DNA of 64,000 nt from Thermoanaerobaculia bacterium (lineage in GTDB: Bacteria; Acidobacteriota; Thermoanaerobaculia; Multivoradales; J023), in assembly GCA_028066595.1 (NCBI GenBank), contig JALCBJ010000022.1, positions 1 through 64,000 of the forward strand, written 5' to 3'. The translations under genes were made by a program, and so were the position numbers. Under the pieces are notes generated by a model. The model saw only the letters and a list, made by a program, of their open reading frames with translations. It was not told the DNA's origin and did not search any database. Of this stretch, positions 17,009-25,392 are shown piece after piece. The first letter of the stretch is position 1. Every line of letters starts with the position of its first letter.

Positions 17009-18928
17009 TCACGGGCCGTCCGAATGCCATTCGGCCAACAGGCTTCGCCAATGGCGCTCGAGCTGCGGCGCCGAACCGGCCGGCAAGGACGCCAGCATTT
17101 GCTGCAAGAGCTTCACCGCGTCGGCATGACGACCGACCGCGGCCAGTGATACCGCCAAGAGCTCACCATGTTGAGCCGTAGCTGCTCGCCGGAAGAGGGC
17201 GTCCGCCAGCTCCAGCGCGCCGTCCGGGTCGCGGACGGCCGGGTCCTGCGCGGTCAGAAGCAAGCGCACCAAGGAACTCTCCAGAGGTACTGACGCTGGG
17301 TCGGCCAGAATCTCGCAACCCTCGCGCAGTCGCGACACGGCCTCGGCTTCGCGGCCTGCCAACGCCAACGCCGTCGCTTCACCCTGCCAGGCGGCGGAAC
17401 GACCCGGGTCGATCTCGAGGGCGCGGCGGTAGCTGGCAGCCGAGTCTGGGTAACGACCCGCGACGCCCAGGAGGTTTCCCAACCCGAAGTGGGCACCGGC
17501 GAACTCCGGTTCGAGCTCCAATGCCTTCCGGTAGGCGTTCATTGCACCGGGGCCGTCTCCCTTGTGCGCCAGCGCCTCGCCGAGCAGGCCGAGCCCTTCG
17601 GCTCGAAGAGCCGTGCGCTCGGCCTCTCGCGCGACGATCCGCGCATCGGCCAGAGCGCCATCGAGGTCGCCGGAAGCCATCCGCACCTTGGCGCGTCCGA
17701 GGCGCGCTTCCTGGTCCGTCGGTTCGTCGTTCAGCAGATGCTCGAAATGCGACAAAGCTTCGGCGAAGAGGCTCAGTTGCGCCAGTCGGTCGGCCAACGC
17801 ACGCCGAAACTCCTGGTAGTCGGGCTCTAGCTCGACGGCTCGACGGAACTCCACCAATGCCTCGCCTCCAGAATTCTCTAGCTGTTCCAGCACCAAGGCG
17901 AGAGAGAAGCGGTGGAGTGCCTTGTCGGGTTCCAGTCGTACCGCAGCTCGATACTGATCTGCCGACTCGCGATACTTTCCGGTCTGGGCCAACAGCGCAC
18001 CCAGATCGCGACGCGCCTCGGGGCTCTCGGGATCGTTCTCCACCGCGCGCCGGTAGATGTCGACCGCTGCTTCCAACTGGCCGACAGCCTTGACCGAAGC
18101 ACCTTGCTGCTGAAGCGCGGCCGAACCCGCCACCTCGAGGTAGATCAAAGCCAGCCATGGATCGGCGAACGACACCTCGGCTTGGCCGGCCTGTCGCAGA
18201 TGATCCCGGGCGGAATCGATGTTGCCAGCGCGGCGTTGGAGCTGACCGAGCAGGTAGTGCAGGCGGGTCGCCTGTGGCTGATCGCCGAGGGCTGTCTCAT
18301 AGTGTCGGATTGCGGCTTTCAGATCGTCCGACGACGACGCAACGTCGCCGAGAACTTGATGCGCCGCCGCGGAGACAGGTGAGTCGCCGCCCAACTCCAA
18401 AGCTTCACGTGCCAGCGTCTCGGCTTCCCCTAGCCGACCCAACTTCAGCGCCACTTCAGCGCTCTGGAGCAGCACGGCCAGGCGGGCTCCGGGGTTGCTG
18501 CTCGGGAGCTCGCGTGCTCGTTCGAGGCTCGCTGCAGCAGCCTCGAAGTCGCCCGCCCATCGATAGACGACGCCCAGGAGATAGGGCCAGCGCGGCGTGC
18601 TCGGAGCGAGGCGCTCTGCATTGCGATACCCGGCGGCAGCCGCATCGAGCAGATCGTACGCATGGTAGAGCGCGGCCAGGCGACCGATTGCCTCCGCCTT
18701 CTCGATCGAATCTGCCGACGTATTCAGGAGCAGAGCATCGACCTGACGGCGCACCTCGTCGAGCTGATCTCGGACCGCATCCTCCGCGGCGCGCAGCGCC
18801 GGACTCGGAACATCCTCCAGCGATCCCTGGCCCGCTAGGGGAAGGGGGGCTCCCGCCGCAGCGACGATGAGGGCCAGCCATCGCACGAGCCGCAGTCTCA
18901 GCAGGTTTCCTCCGCGAGGCGACGTCAT
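17009..18928 (-). CDS. Exported TPR-repeat protein
   Basis: A 639-residue protein with a signal peptide (hydrophobic stretch about residues 14-33, ending LAGQG) and then at least a dozen tetratricopeptide repeats. Units such as YRNAERLAPSTPRWPYLLGVVYRWAGDFEAA, YRRAVENDPESPEARRDLGALLAQTGKYRESA and YRRALEIDPGRSAAWQG show the pattern. No catalytic domain is present. It starts inside the stop of the CRTAC1 gene (ATGA overlap, 18925-18928), so translation is coupled. In Acidobacteriota, CRTAC1/UnbV proteins and TPR proteins often occur together. I infer a periplasmic scaffold that works with the neighbour, but the process is unknown. Confidence 0.92.
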   Translation of the reverse strand: MTSPRGGNLLRLRLVRWLALIVAAAGAPLPLAGQGSLEDVPSPALRAAEDAVRDQLDEVRRQVDALLLNTSADSIEKAEAIGRLAALYHAYDLLDAAAAGYRNAERLAPSTPRWPYLLGVVYRWAGDFEAAAASLERARELPSSNPGARLAVLLQSAEVALKLGRLGEAETLAREALELGGDSPVSAAAHQVLGDVASSSDDLKAAIRHYETALGDQPQATRLHYLLGQLQRRAGNIDSARDHLRQAGQAEVSFADPWLALIYLEVAGSAALQQQGASVKAVGQLEAAVDIYRRAVENDPESPEARRDLGALLAQTGKYRESADQYRAAVRLEPDKALHRFSLALVLEQLENSGGEALVEFRRAVELEPDYQEFRRALADRLAQLSLFAEALSHFEHLLNDEPTDQEARLGRAKVRMASGDLDGALADARIVAREAERTALRAEGLGLLGEALAHKGDGPGAMNAYRKALELEPEFAGAHFGLGNLLGVAGRYPDSAASYRRALEIDPGRSAAWQGEATALALAGREAEAVSRLREGCEILADPASVPLESSLVRLLLTAQDPAVRDPDGALELADALFRRAATAQHGELLAVSLAAVGRHADAVKLLQQMLASLPAGSAPQLERHWRSLLAEWHSDGP

Positions 18929-20706
18929 TCTGCCGTCTTCGCCCCGCCCGAACCGCGTCGGAGGGTCGTGTAGACACCCGGCTTCACCATCGAGCTCGAA
19001 AAGCTCTCCCGCGTCCCGTCGGCCCAGGTGACCTCGATCCGCGTTACCTCCCCTGTACCCAGAGTCACCAGGATGCGCGGATCTGATGCCGACGCGTAGG
19101 AGCCGTCGGTGCGGACCGTGCGCCGGATGGCCCGGCTTCCCTCGCGATCGATGCGGACATGGGCGCCCAACGCGTCGCGTCCCGAGGACTCGAGCAGACG
19201 CAAGCCGAGCCAGGCACCAGATCTCGGGGTGCGATTGAGTAAGAGTCGAACCGGTCCGTTGTTGTTCCCAACCAGCAGGTCTGGATCGCCGTCATTGTCG
19301 ACATCACCGACAGCCAGTCCGCGGCTCACCTCCGACAACGCCCAGGCTTCCCCTGCTCGGGGAGTGACGTCTTCGAAGCGCGGCCCGGCCGGTTGTGCGC
19401 CCAGATTGCGGAAGAGCTGGTTGGGCTGATGCAGCGGAAAGGGATCCCCCGCGCGGAGCAAGTGCTCCAGGTGTTTCACGGCGCCGTTGGCCACAGCCAG
19501 ATCGAGATTCCCGTCGGAATCGAAATCCAACCACACCGCGCCGAAACCGGTGGCATCCCACGACGCCTGTGCCAGGCCGCTGTCCTGTGTTCGGTCGTCG
19601 AAGAAACCACCGCCTTGGTTCAGATAGAGCGTATGGGTTTCCCGAACCAGATGGCTCACCAGGAGGTCGACATCGCCGTCACCGTCCGGGTCGCCGGCTG
19701 CGACCCCCATTCCGGCCTCCGGTCGCCCTTCTGCGTTCACACCGGTACCACCCAGCAGTGACTCGTCGGCGAAACGGGGCCCTGAGCCCGCCGACTCGCC
19801 CTGATTCATCCACATCTGATTCGCGCTCTGGTCGTTCGCGACGTACAGATCGGTCCAGCCGTTGTCGTCCAGGTCAGCGGCGACGACGCCGAGCCCGGCA
19901 CCGAAGGTCTTTGCCAAACCAGCAGACTCAGTGGCTCGCTCGAAACGTCCGCCGACGTTGCGTAGCAGCCGGTCGGGCTCCGGTCCATAGGCCAGCGGGC
20001 TGCAGTAGTCCGGCGCTCCTGTGTAGTTCCGGCAAGGCTTGTGGATCGCCAATGCGTAGTCGACATAGTTGGCAACGAAGAGATCGAGCCGGCCATCCCG
20101 ATCCAGATCGGAAAACGAAGCGGATACGCTCCATCGCCGATCTCCGGCGCCAGCTTCGTCGGTGACGTCCCGAAACCGGACCTGACCGCGGTCGTCAATG
20201 CCCTCGTTGCGAAGCAGCTGGTTACGCCCAAAGTTGGTCAGATAGAGGTCTACCCGCCCGTCGTCGTCGAAGTCGCCGGCGGCCACACCCATGCCGTACT
20301 CGGTTGCGAGGGTGAGGCCGGCCGCAACGGTGACATCGGTGAACGCGAGCTGGCCGGTCTCGATCAGGTCGTTGCGGAACAACCTGTCTGTGGGCAGCTG
20401 AGCACTCGACCTCGACGCCAGAGGCCCGCCCTGAACCAGGTAGACGTCGAGATCGCCGTCACCGTCCACATCGGCGAGTGCAACACCTGGGCCCATCATC
20501 TCGCTGAAGAAATACTCACCACGCATGCCGTTTCGGTGAACGAAATCGAGACCGAGCTCGGCGGCTCGCTCGTCGAAAACCGGTTCGGCTGTCGCCGAGA
20601 CGGCGCAGAGCACACCCAGGATCGCAACGCCGATCCTGCAGCGCGCGAATCGCTGAGTTGGCTGGAATCGCATGGCCGTACGGGCTCTGAGGCGGTGCGT
20701 TCTCAT
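18925..20706 (-). CDS. CRTAC1 family protein (FG-GAP/VCBS propeller with ASPIC/UnbV domain)
   Basis: A 593-residue secreted protein. After a signal peptide (GVAILGVLCAVSATA) come several FG-GAP/VCBS repeats with calcium-binding DxDxDGDxD-type loops (ADVDGDGDLDVYL, GDFDDDGRVDLYL, SDLDRDGRLDLFV, GDPDGDGDVDLLV, GDVDNDGDPDLLV). These predict an integrin-like beta-propeller. The last 90 residues form the ASPIC/UnbV domain (GAHVRIDREGSRAIRRTV to VTWADGTRESFS). The family is named after cartilage acidic protein 1 and bacterial UnbV; its function in bacteria is unknown. The start is taken at the ATG 20706, with an alternative at residue 12, and neither has a clear ribosome site. It overlaps the TPR gene by four bases. 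Confidence 0.92.
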   Translation of the reverse strand: MRTHRLRARTAMRFQPTQRFARCRIGVAILGVLCAVSATAEPVFDERAAELGLDFVHRNGMRGEYFFSEMMGPGVALADVDGDGDLDVYLVQGGPLASRSSAQLPTDRLFRNDLIETGQLAFTDVTVAAGLTLATEYGMGVAAGDFDDDGRVDLYLTNFGRNQLLRNEGIDDRGQVRFRDVTDEAGAGDRRWSVSASFSDLDRDGRLDLFVANYVDYALAIHKPCRNYTGAPDYCSPLAYGPEPDRLLRNVGGRFERATESAGLAKTFGAGLGVVAADLDDNGWTDLYVANDQSANQMWMNQGESAGSGPRFADESLLGGTGVNAEGRPEAGMGVAAGDPDGDGDVDLLVSHLVRETHTLYLNQGGGFFDDRTQDSGLAQASWDATGFGAVWLDFDSDGNLDLAVANGAVKHLEHLLRAGDPFPLHQPNQLFRNLGAQPAGPRFEDVTPRAGEAWALSEVSRGLAVGDVDNDGDPDLLVGNNNGPVRLLLNRTPRSGAWLGLRLLESSGRDALGAHVRIDREGSRAIRRTVRTDGSYASASDPRILVTLGTGEVTRIEVTWADGTRESFSSSMVKPGVYTTLRRGSGGAKTAE

Positions 20707-20802
20707 AAGGAGGAGCCGCGGAGGAACTCGAAATCAGTATACGCTCTAGCCTGTTCTCAGCTCGGCTACCGGCCATTCACAGTTCCCGACCCCGAGACAT
20801 CC

Positions 20803-22098
20803 ATGACTCCTGCAATGACCCGCGAATCCAACTTGTTCCGCCTCCTGGCTCTCGCCCTGCTCATGGCACCTGCTGCCGTACTTGGCGCGTGCAGCGGACC
20901 CGAGACGGTGGATGCGCCCGATACGAGCACCACCGAGGCGTCGGCCCAGGAAGAGGACGCACGGTCCCGAGCCGAGCACCTGGCAAGCGAGTACCTCATC
21001 CTCGACGGACACATCGACGTGCCCTATCGCCTCGAGGCGAGTCCAGCTGACGTCTCCCGGGCCATCGAAAGCGGCGACTTCGACTATCCTCGTGCCAAGC
21101 GAGGTGGCCTCGACGTGCCCTTCATGTCGATCTACATCCCGGCGGACTACCAGCAGGACGCAGAGGGTGGAGCCAAGGAGCTGGCGGACAAGCTGATCGA
21201 CGGCATGGATCAACTGTCCACCGACCATCCCGACAAATTCGCCAAGGTAACGTCGACCGAAGAGGCGTACGCGGCCTTCGCCCAGGGCAAGGTGGGGATC
21301 GCCATGGGAATGGAGAATGGGGCCCCCGTCGAAGGTGACCTGGCCAACCTGCAACATTTCTATGACCGCGGCATCCGATACATCACGCTCACCCACTCGA
21401 AGAACAACCACATCTCCGACTCATCCTACGAGGACGCCGACAACCGAAAGTGGGACGGATTGTCGTCCTTCGGCGAAGAATTGGTTGCCAATATGAACGA
21501 TCTCGGCATCATGGTGGACATCTCTCACGTCTCCGATGCCGCCTTCTGGGACGTGATGGAGATCACCAAGGCGCCGGCCATCGCCTCCCACTCCTCGTGC
21601 CGTCGTTTCACACCCGGCTTCGAGCGCAACATGACGGACGAGATGATCATCAAGCTGGCGGAGAACGGCGGGGTGATCCAGATCAACTTCGGATCCTCCT
21701 TCCTCACCAGCGATGCCCAACAACATTCCACCAACCGCTGGGCCGCGGTACGTGCCTACGCCGAGGAACACGGACTCGAGCGGGGCGACGAGGAGCTCAC
21801 CGCATTCGTCGAGCGACACCGGGAAGAGAACCCGTTCCCGTTCGCCGATCTCGACGACGTGGTCGCCCACATCGACCATGTGGTTCGGCTGGTCGGAATC
21901 GACCACGTGGGACTCGGCTCCGACTTCGACGGGGTCGGCGACTCTCTTCCCACCGGTCTGAAGAGTGTCGCCGACTATCCGAACCTGATCCGTGCCCTGC
22001 TCGTCAAGGGCTACAGCGACGAAGACATCGAGAAGATCCTGAGTGGCAACGTCATGCGGGTTTGGCGCGAGGTCGAACGGGTAGCCTCCGAGGCCTGA
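20803..22098 (+). CDS. Membrane dipeptidase (peptidase M19) lipoprotein
   Basis: A renal-dipeptidase-type zinc hydrolase that would cleave dipeptides, including D-containing ones, at the cell surface. The ATG at 20803 gives 431 residues and a lipoprotein signal with lipobox LGAC (Cys30). The much longer open frame upstream from 20041 overlaps the CRTAC1 gene antisense and is rejected. M19 landmarks are all present: the HxD pair H70/D72 in ILDGHIDVPY, MGMENGAPVEGDLANLQHFYDRGIRYITLTHSKNN with the bridging Glu, DISHVSD, IASHSSCR and GLGSDFDGVGD. It heads a plus-strand cluster with a copper-binding lipoprotein and a symporter, which could take up the products. Confidence 0.93.
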   Translation: MTPAMTRESNLFRLLALALLMAPAAVLGACSGPETVDAPDTSTTEASAQEEDARSRAEHLASEYLILDGHIDVPYRLEASPADVSRAIESGDFDYPRAKRGGLDVPFMSIYIPADYQQDAEGGAKELADKLIDGMDQLSTDHPDKFAKVTSTEEAYAAFAQGKVGIAMGMENGAPVEGDLANLQHFYDRGIRYITLTHSKNNHISDSSYEDADNRKWDGLSSFGEELVANMNDLGIMVDISHVSDAAFWDVMEITKAPAIASHSSCRRFTPGFERNMTDEMIIKLAENGGVIQINFGSSFLTSDAQQHSTNRWAAVRAYAEEHGLERGDEELTAFVERHREENPFPFADLDDVVAHIDHVVRLVGIDHVGLGSDFDGVGDSLPTGLKSVADYPNLIRALLVKGYSDEDIEKILSGNVMRVWREVERVASEA

Positions 22099-22141
22099 TC
22101 GTTCTCGAGAATCGAACGAGACCATCCTCACCAGCGCATCC

Positions 22142-22654
22142 ATGAGACGTCTTCTACTCCCTGCTCTCCTGTGTCTGATCTCGACTTCGGTGGCCGGTTG
22201 TGGAGGCACCGACGGTGCCCCCAGCTCCGTGCAAGACGAGGAGGCGGTAGCTGTCTACTCGACCCGTGGGATCGTCCGGGCCTTACCCGATCCGGAACGC
22301 CCCGGCTCCGAGATGCACATTCGTCACGAGGCACTTCCGGACTTCGAGAGCATCGACGGCGAGGTGGTGGGGATGAAATCGATGACGATGCCATTCCCCA
22401 TCGACTCTTCGATGCTCGAAGGAGTGGCGCTCGGAGATCGTGTGTCGTTCGATTTCGAAGTGCGTTGGAACGGCAGTCCTCCGATGCATGTGACGCGCCT
22501 GGATGTGCTGCCTTCCGACACTGTCTTGAGCTTCGAAACTCCGGCAGCTGCACCTGATCCTGGAGCAGACGCTGGCGAAGACTCCGAGCCGGCAGAACCT
22601 GACGCCGGAACGTCGGACAGCGCCGATCACGCTACCCACGAGCACACCCACTGA
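22142..22654 (+). CDS. CusF-like copper-binding lipoprotein
   Basis: A 170-residue lipoprotein (signal with VAGC, Cys20) holding one small beta-barrel of the CusF_Ec type. GIVRALPDPERPG opens the domain, and MHIRHEALPDF and GMKSMTMPFPI give the His and Met ligands that bind Cu(I)/Ag(I) in CusF. VALGDRVSFDFEV closes it. The C-terminus is acidic and ends in a short His-rich tail (DHATHEHTH), which may add metal capacity. The usual partners (CusCBA, SCO1/SenC) are absent; instead it lies between a zinc dipeptidase and a symporter, with one base to the latter. Confidence 0.85.
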   Translation: MRRLLLPALLCLISTSVAGCGGTDGAPSSVQDEEAVAVYSTRGIVRALPDPERPGSEMHIRHEALPDFESIDGEVVGMKSMTMPFPIDSSMLEGVALGDRVSFDFEVRWNGSPPMHVTRLDVLPSDTVLSFETPAAAPDPGADAGEDSEPAEPDAGTSDSADHATHEHTH

Positions 22655-22655
22655 G

Positions 22656-24422
22656 ATGCACCTCCAGCTCGTCGACTGGGCGATCATCTTCGGCTATCTG
22701 GCGCTGGCCGTGGGGGTCGGCATCTATTTCTCGCGCAAGGGCGGCCGCAGCGTCGACGACTACTTCGTAGCCAATCGTAGTCTCCCGTGGTGGCTTGCGG
22801 GCATGACCATGGTGGCGTCCGGTTTTGCCATCGACACACCTCTGGGAATCACGGGCCTGGTGGCGGGCAACGGCATCCAGGGCGTGTGGTTCGCCTGGGT
22901 GTTCATCATCGGCGCGGTCGGCACTCTCGGGGCCTTTGTCTTTGCGCCGCTCCTGCGTCGCTCAGAGGTCATCACCATCGCCGAGTTGGTGGAATTACGT
23001 TACGCCGGTCCACAGGCTGCCGGGCTGCGCTTGTTCAAAGGTGTCTATTTCGGTTTGATGGTCAACGCGATCACACTGGGTTCGATCATCAAGGCTGTCT
23101 GGACGGTCACCGACGTGGTTCTGGGCTGGAACCCTCACGTGACTCTCGGCGTCGTGCTCCTCTTCACGCTCTTCTACTCGACGATGTCAGGCATGTGGGG
23201 GATCGCAGCCACCGACGTGATGCAGTTCTGCATCGGTTTCCTGGGACTCTTCGTGCTGGCGTGGTTTTCCATGAAGCACGTAGGTGGGGCCGACGCCCTG
23301 ATGGCAGGATTCATCGACCGATACGGTCCCGAGGAGGGCGCGCGACGCCTGCAATTCTTCCCTCGTCCCGGCCAACCGTTCTTCGAGACGTTCATCGTCT
23401 TCCTGACGCTCAAGCACTGGACCAACCCGTCGCCAGCCATCCATCAGCGCATCGTCTCGGCCAAGGACGAACGTGCGGCTTCGGCTTCGACGATGATCTT
23501 CTGCATCTTTCAGTTCGCCATCAACTATTGGCCGATGATCCTGATCGCCATGGTGTCCCTGGTGGTCTTCCCCGACCTGGCACCGGCTGCCGCCGAGCAG
23601 GGATATCCGATGCTCATCGTGAAGCTGATCCCGACAGGGCTCCTGGGTCTGTTGCTGGCGGCGATGATGGCGGCGTTCATGTCTACGGTCGACACCCATC
23701 TGAACTACGGTGCGTCGTACATGGTGAAGGACATTTACCAGCGATTCGTGAATCGCGATGCCGAAGAGAAGCACTACGTAACAGCGTCGCGGATCTCGAC
23801 GGTGATCATGCTCGCAATCGCGGTATTGGTCGCCTACAACCTGGACTCCGTACAAGGCGCCTGGTACTACATCTCGACCTTGACCGCCGGCTACGGTTTT
23901 CTCATGGTGGTGCGCTGGTTCTGGTGGCGGATCAATGCCTGGTGCGAGATCGCTTCACTGGCGGCATCGGGCATCTCGGCGACACTTACCGCCAAGAAAT
24001 TCGCGGAGTATTGCGGCTATTGGGACTGGTTGAGCCAGTATTCGTTCGGCTGGCGGTTCCTCTTCGTGGTCACCGTGTCGACCCTCGCATGGGTGATCAC
24101 CGCCAACTTCACGCAGCCCGACCCGGAAGAACATCTCGTCCGATTCTGCAAGAAGGTGCGGCCCTATCCCACCTTTTGGGGCCCGATCTACGAACGCCAT
24201 CCAGAGATCGGATGGAATCCCTTCTTCGCTCGTGCTGTAGCTCACTGGCTGTCCGGTAGCGTCGCTGTATTCGGGATCTGTTTCGGTATCGGCAACCTGA
24301 TCTTCGGTGCTACGGCGCTGGGTCTGGGCCTGCTCCTGATGGCGGTCGTCATCTTCCTCGTCATCTGGCGCACGCTGCAGTTGGGCGATAGCACGCCGAA
24401 AGAGGCTGAGGGGATCTCATGA
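22656..24422 (+). CDS. Sodium:solute symporter (SSS family)
   Basis: A 588-residue transporter of the SSS/SLC5 family with about 13 hydrophobic segments. DDYFVANRSLPWWLAGMTMVASGFAIDTPLGITGLV is the N-terminal family signature and YSTMSGMWGIAATDVMQFCIGFLG marks the core. LLAAMMAAFMSTVDTHLNYGASYMVKDIYQRF contains the Na+ site region of helix 8. The substrate is not predictable; this Trp-rich variant is common in Bacteroidota and Acidobacteriota. It starts one base after the CusF-like gene stop and overlaps the next gene by ATGA, so all four plus-strand genes probably form one operon. Confidence 0.92.
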   Translation: MHLQLVDWAIIFGYLALAVGVGIYFSRKGGRSVDDYFVANRSLPWWLAGMTMVASGFAIDTPLGITGLVAGNGIQGVWFAWVFIIGAVGTLGAFVFAPLLRRSEVITIAELVELRYAGPQAAGLRLFKGVYFGLMVNAITLGSIIKAVWTVTDVVLGWNPHVTLGVVLLFTLFYSTMSGMWGIAATDVMQFCIGFLGLFVLAWFSMKHVGGADALMAGFIDRYGPEEGARRLQFFPRPGQPFFETFIVFLTLKHWTNPSPAIHQRIVSAKDERAASASTMIFCIFQFAINYWPMILIAMVSLVVFPDLAPAAAEQGYPMLIVKLIPTGLLGLLLAAMMAAFMSTVDTHLNYGASYMVKDIYQRFVNRDAEEKHYVTASRISTVIMLAIAVLVAYNLDSVQGAWYYISTLTAGYGFLMVVRWFWWRINAWCEIASLAASGISATLTAKKFAEYCGYWDWLSQYSFGWRFLFVVTVSTLAWVITANFTQPDPEEHLVRFCKKVRPYPTFWGPIYERHPEIGWNPFFARAVAHWLSGSVAVFGICFGIGNLIFGATALGLGLLLMAVVIFLVIWRTLQLGDSTPKEAEGIS

Positions 24423-24943
24423 GAGCGTTTTTCACACCCACGGGACGCAGCCGCCGCCACTACCGGGACCTCGTGGCACAGTTCGATCCACTCCTGGAGC
24501 TGATGGACGATCCCCAGACCCTTTCGAAGCGAGACGACGCGATATCCAGATGGAGCGTCGGCGAACAGCTGGAGCACATCGCCAAGGTCGACGGCAAGAT
24601 CTTCGAGGCCATCGAGGCCCTGCTGGCAGATCCATCGGAAGGCACGGGGACTCCGGTCCGGTTGGCGCGTGTCCTGCTGCTGCTCGGACGCTTCCCGAGG
24701 GGTCGCGGCAAGTCGCCGAAAGCGCTGGTGGCTACCGGCATCGATCTCGGCCAGGTTCGCTCGATGCTAGAACAGCGTAGGGACTCATGGCGGGTCTTCG
24801 GGCCTCGACTGCCGGAAGTGGTCGCCAGCCGCGCGCGCGCGCCTCATCCATCGCTCGGGGACTTCAATGCCCTTCAGTGGCTTCGCTTCGCCCAGATTCA
24901 CATCCGGCACCACCGGCTGATCATCGACGACATCAGGTCCTAG
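24419..24943 (+). CDS. DinB/DUF1569-like four-helix protein
   Basis: A 174-residue member of the DinB/YfiT-like putative metalloenzyme superfamily, nearest to DUF1569. ISRWSVGEQLEHIAKVDGKIFEAIEALL carries the first metal-binding His, and LRFAQIHIRHHRLIIDDI near the C-terminus carries the second pair. It is predicted to be cytoplasmic. Family members act as thiol-dependent S-transferases or have no known role. The start overlaps the symporter stop by four bases (ATGA), so it is translationally coupled as the last gene of the cluster. Confidence 0.85.
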   Translation: MRAFFTPTGRSRRHYRDLVAQFDPLLELMDDPQTLSKRDDAISRWSVGEQLEHIAKVDGKIFEAIEALLADPSEGTGTPVRLARVLLLLGRFPRGRGKSPKALVATGIDLGQVRSMLEQRRDSWRVFGPRLPEVVASRARAPHPSLGDFNALQWLRFAQIHIRHHRLIIDDIRS

Positions 24944-24971
24944 CGTTCTCCATGGGGCAAACGCATTCCCT

Positions 24972-25217
24972 TTGTGGCGCGAGATCGTCGTCGAGCATCC
25001 CTGCCAACGTGAGAAGAACTGGGAGGTCCTAGTCAAGGTCCTCGACGGGTGCGGTCTCAACGACCGCTACTGGATTTTCACCGCCGCTGCCACCAACGTC
25101 GAGTACGCCATCACCGTGTTCGACACTGTGTCCGAACAGGAATGGACCTACGACAACTCGCTGGGAGTGGCTTCACCTGCCGTCACCGACATCGACGCGT
25201 TCGCCTGCCAGCCCTGA
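24972..25217 (+). pseudogene. C-terminal remnant of an acidobacterial exported-protein domain
   Basis: An 81-codon frame. From about residue 16 on (NWEVLVKVLDGCGLNDRYW) to the end (SPAVTDIDAFACQP) it matches, in my memory, the extreme C-terminus of large secreted Acidobacteriota proteins. In those the segment closes a domain whose earlier part is missing here. The first 15 codons look unrelated. No signal peptide or ribosome site is seen. I read it as a fragment left after deletion of most of a gene. Confidence 0.6.
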
Positions 25218-25268
25218 CACGTCTCCGGCCAGGACACGTCGCCTGTCCCGGCCACCGAGACATCGATG

Positions 25269-25289
25269 GAGGAGGCGTTCCGCCTCCTC
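25269..25289. terminator. Perfect 9-bp hairpin between convergent units
   Basis: GAGGAGGCG and CGCCTCCTC pair perfectly around a TTC loop. It stands between the plus-strand remnant ending at 25217 and the minus-strand gene ending at 25393, so it could stop transcription from both sides. There is no T-run. Confidence 0.55.
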
Positions 25290-25392
25290 GATCGCGAAGG
25301 CCCCTACCCTGAATCCGAAACACGTTCGCGAGGCGCTCGCGGAGCCTGGCGCAGCGCGGAATTTCGCTCCGAAGAGCCGACAACCCTTGCCG

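Noticed and set aside
20041-20802. N-terminal extension of the dipeptidase by 254 codons
   Set aside because: The extension runs antisense through the CRTAC1 gene, and the lipoprotein signal begins precisely at 20803.
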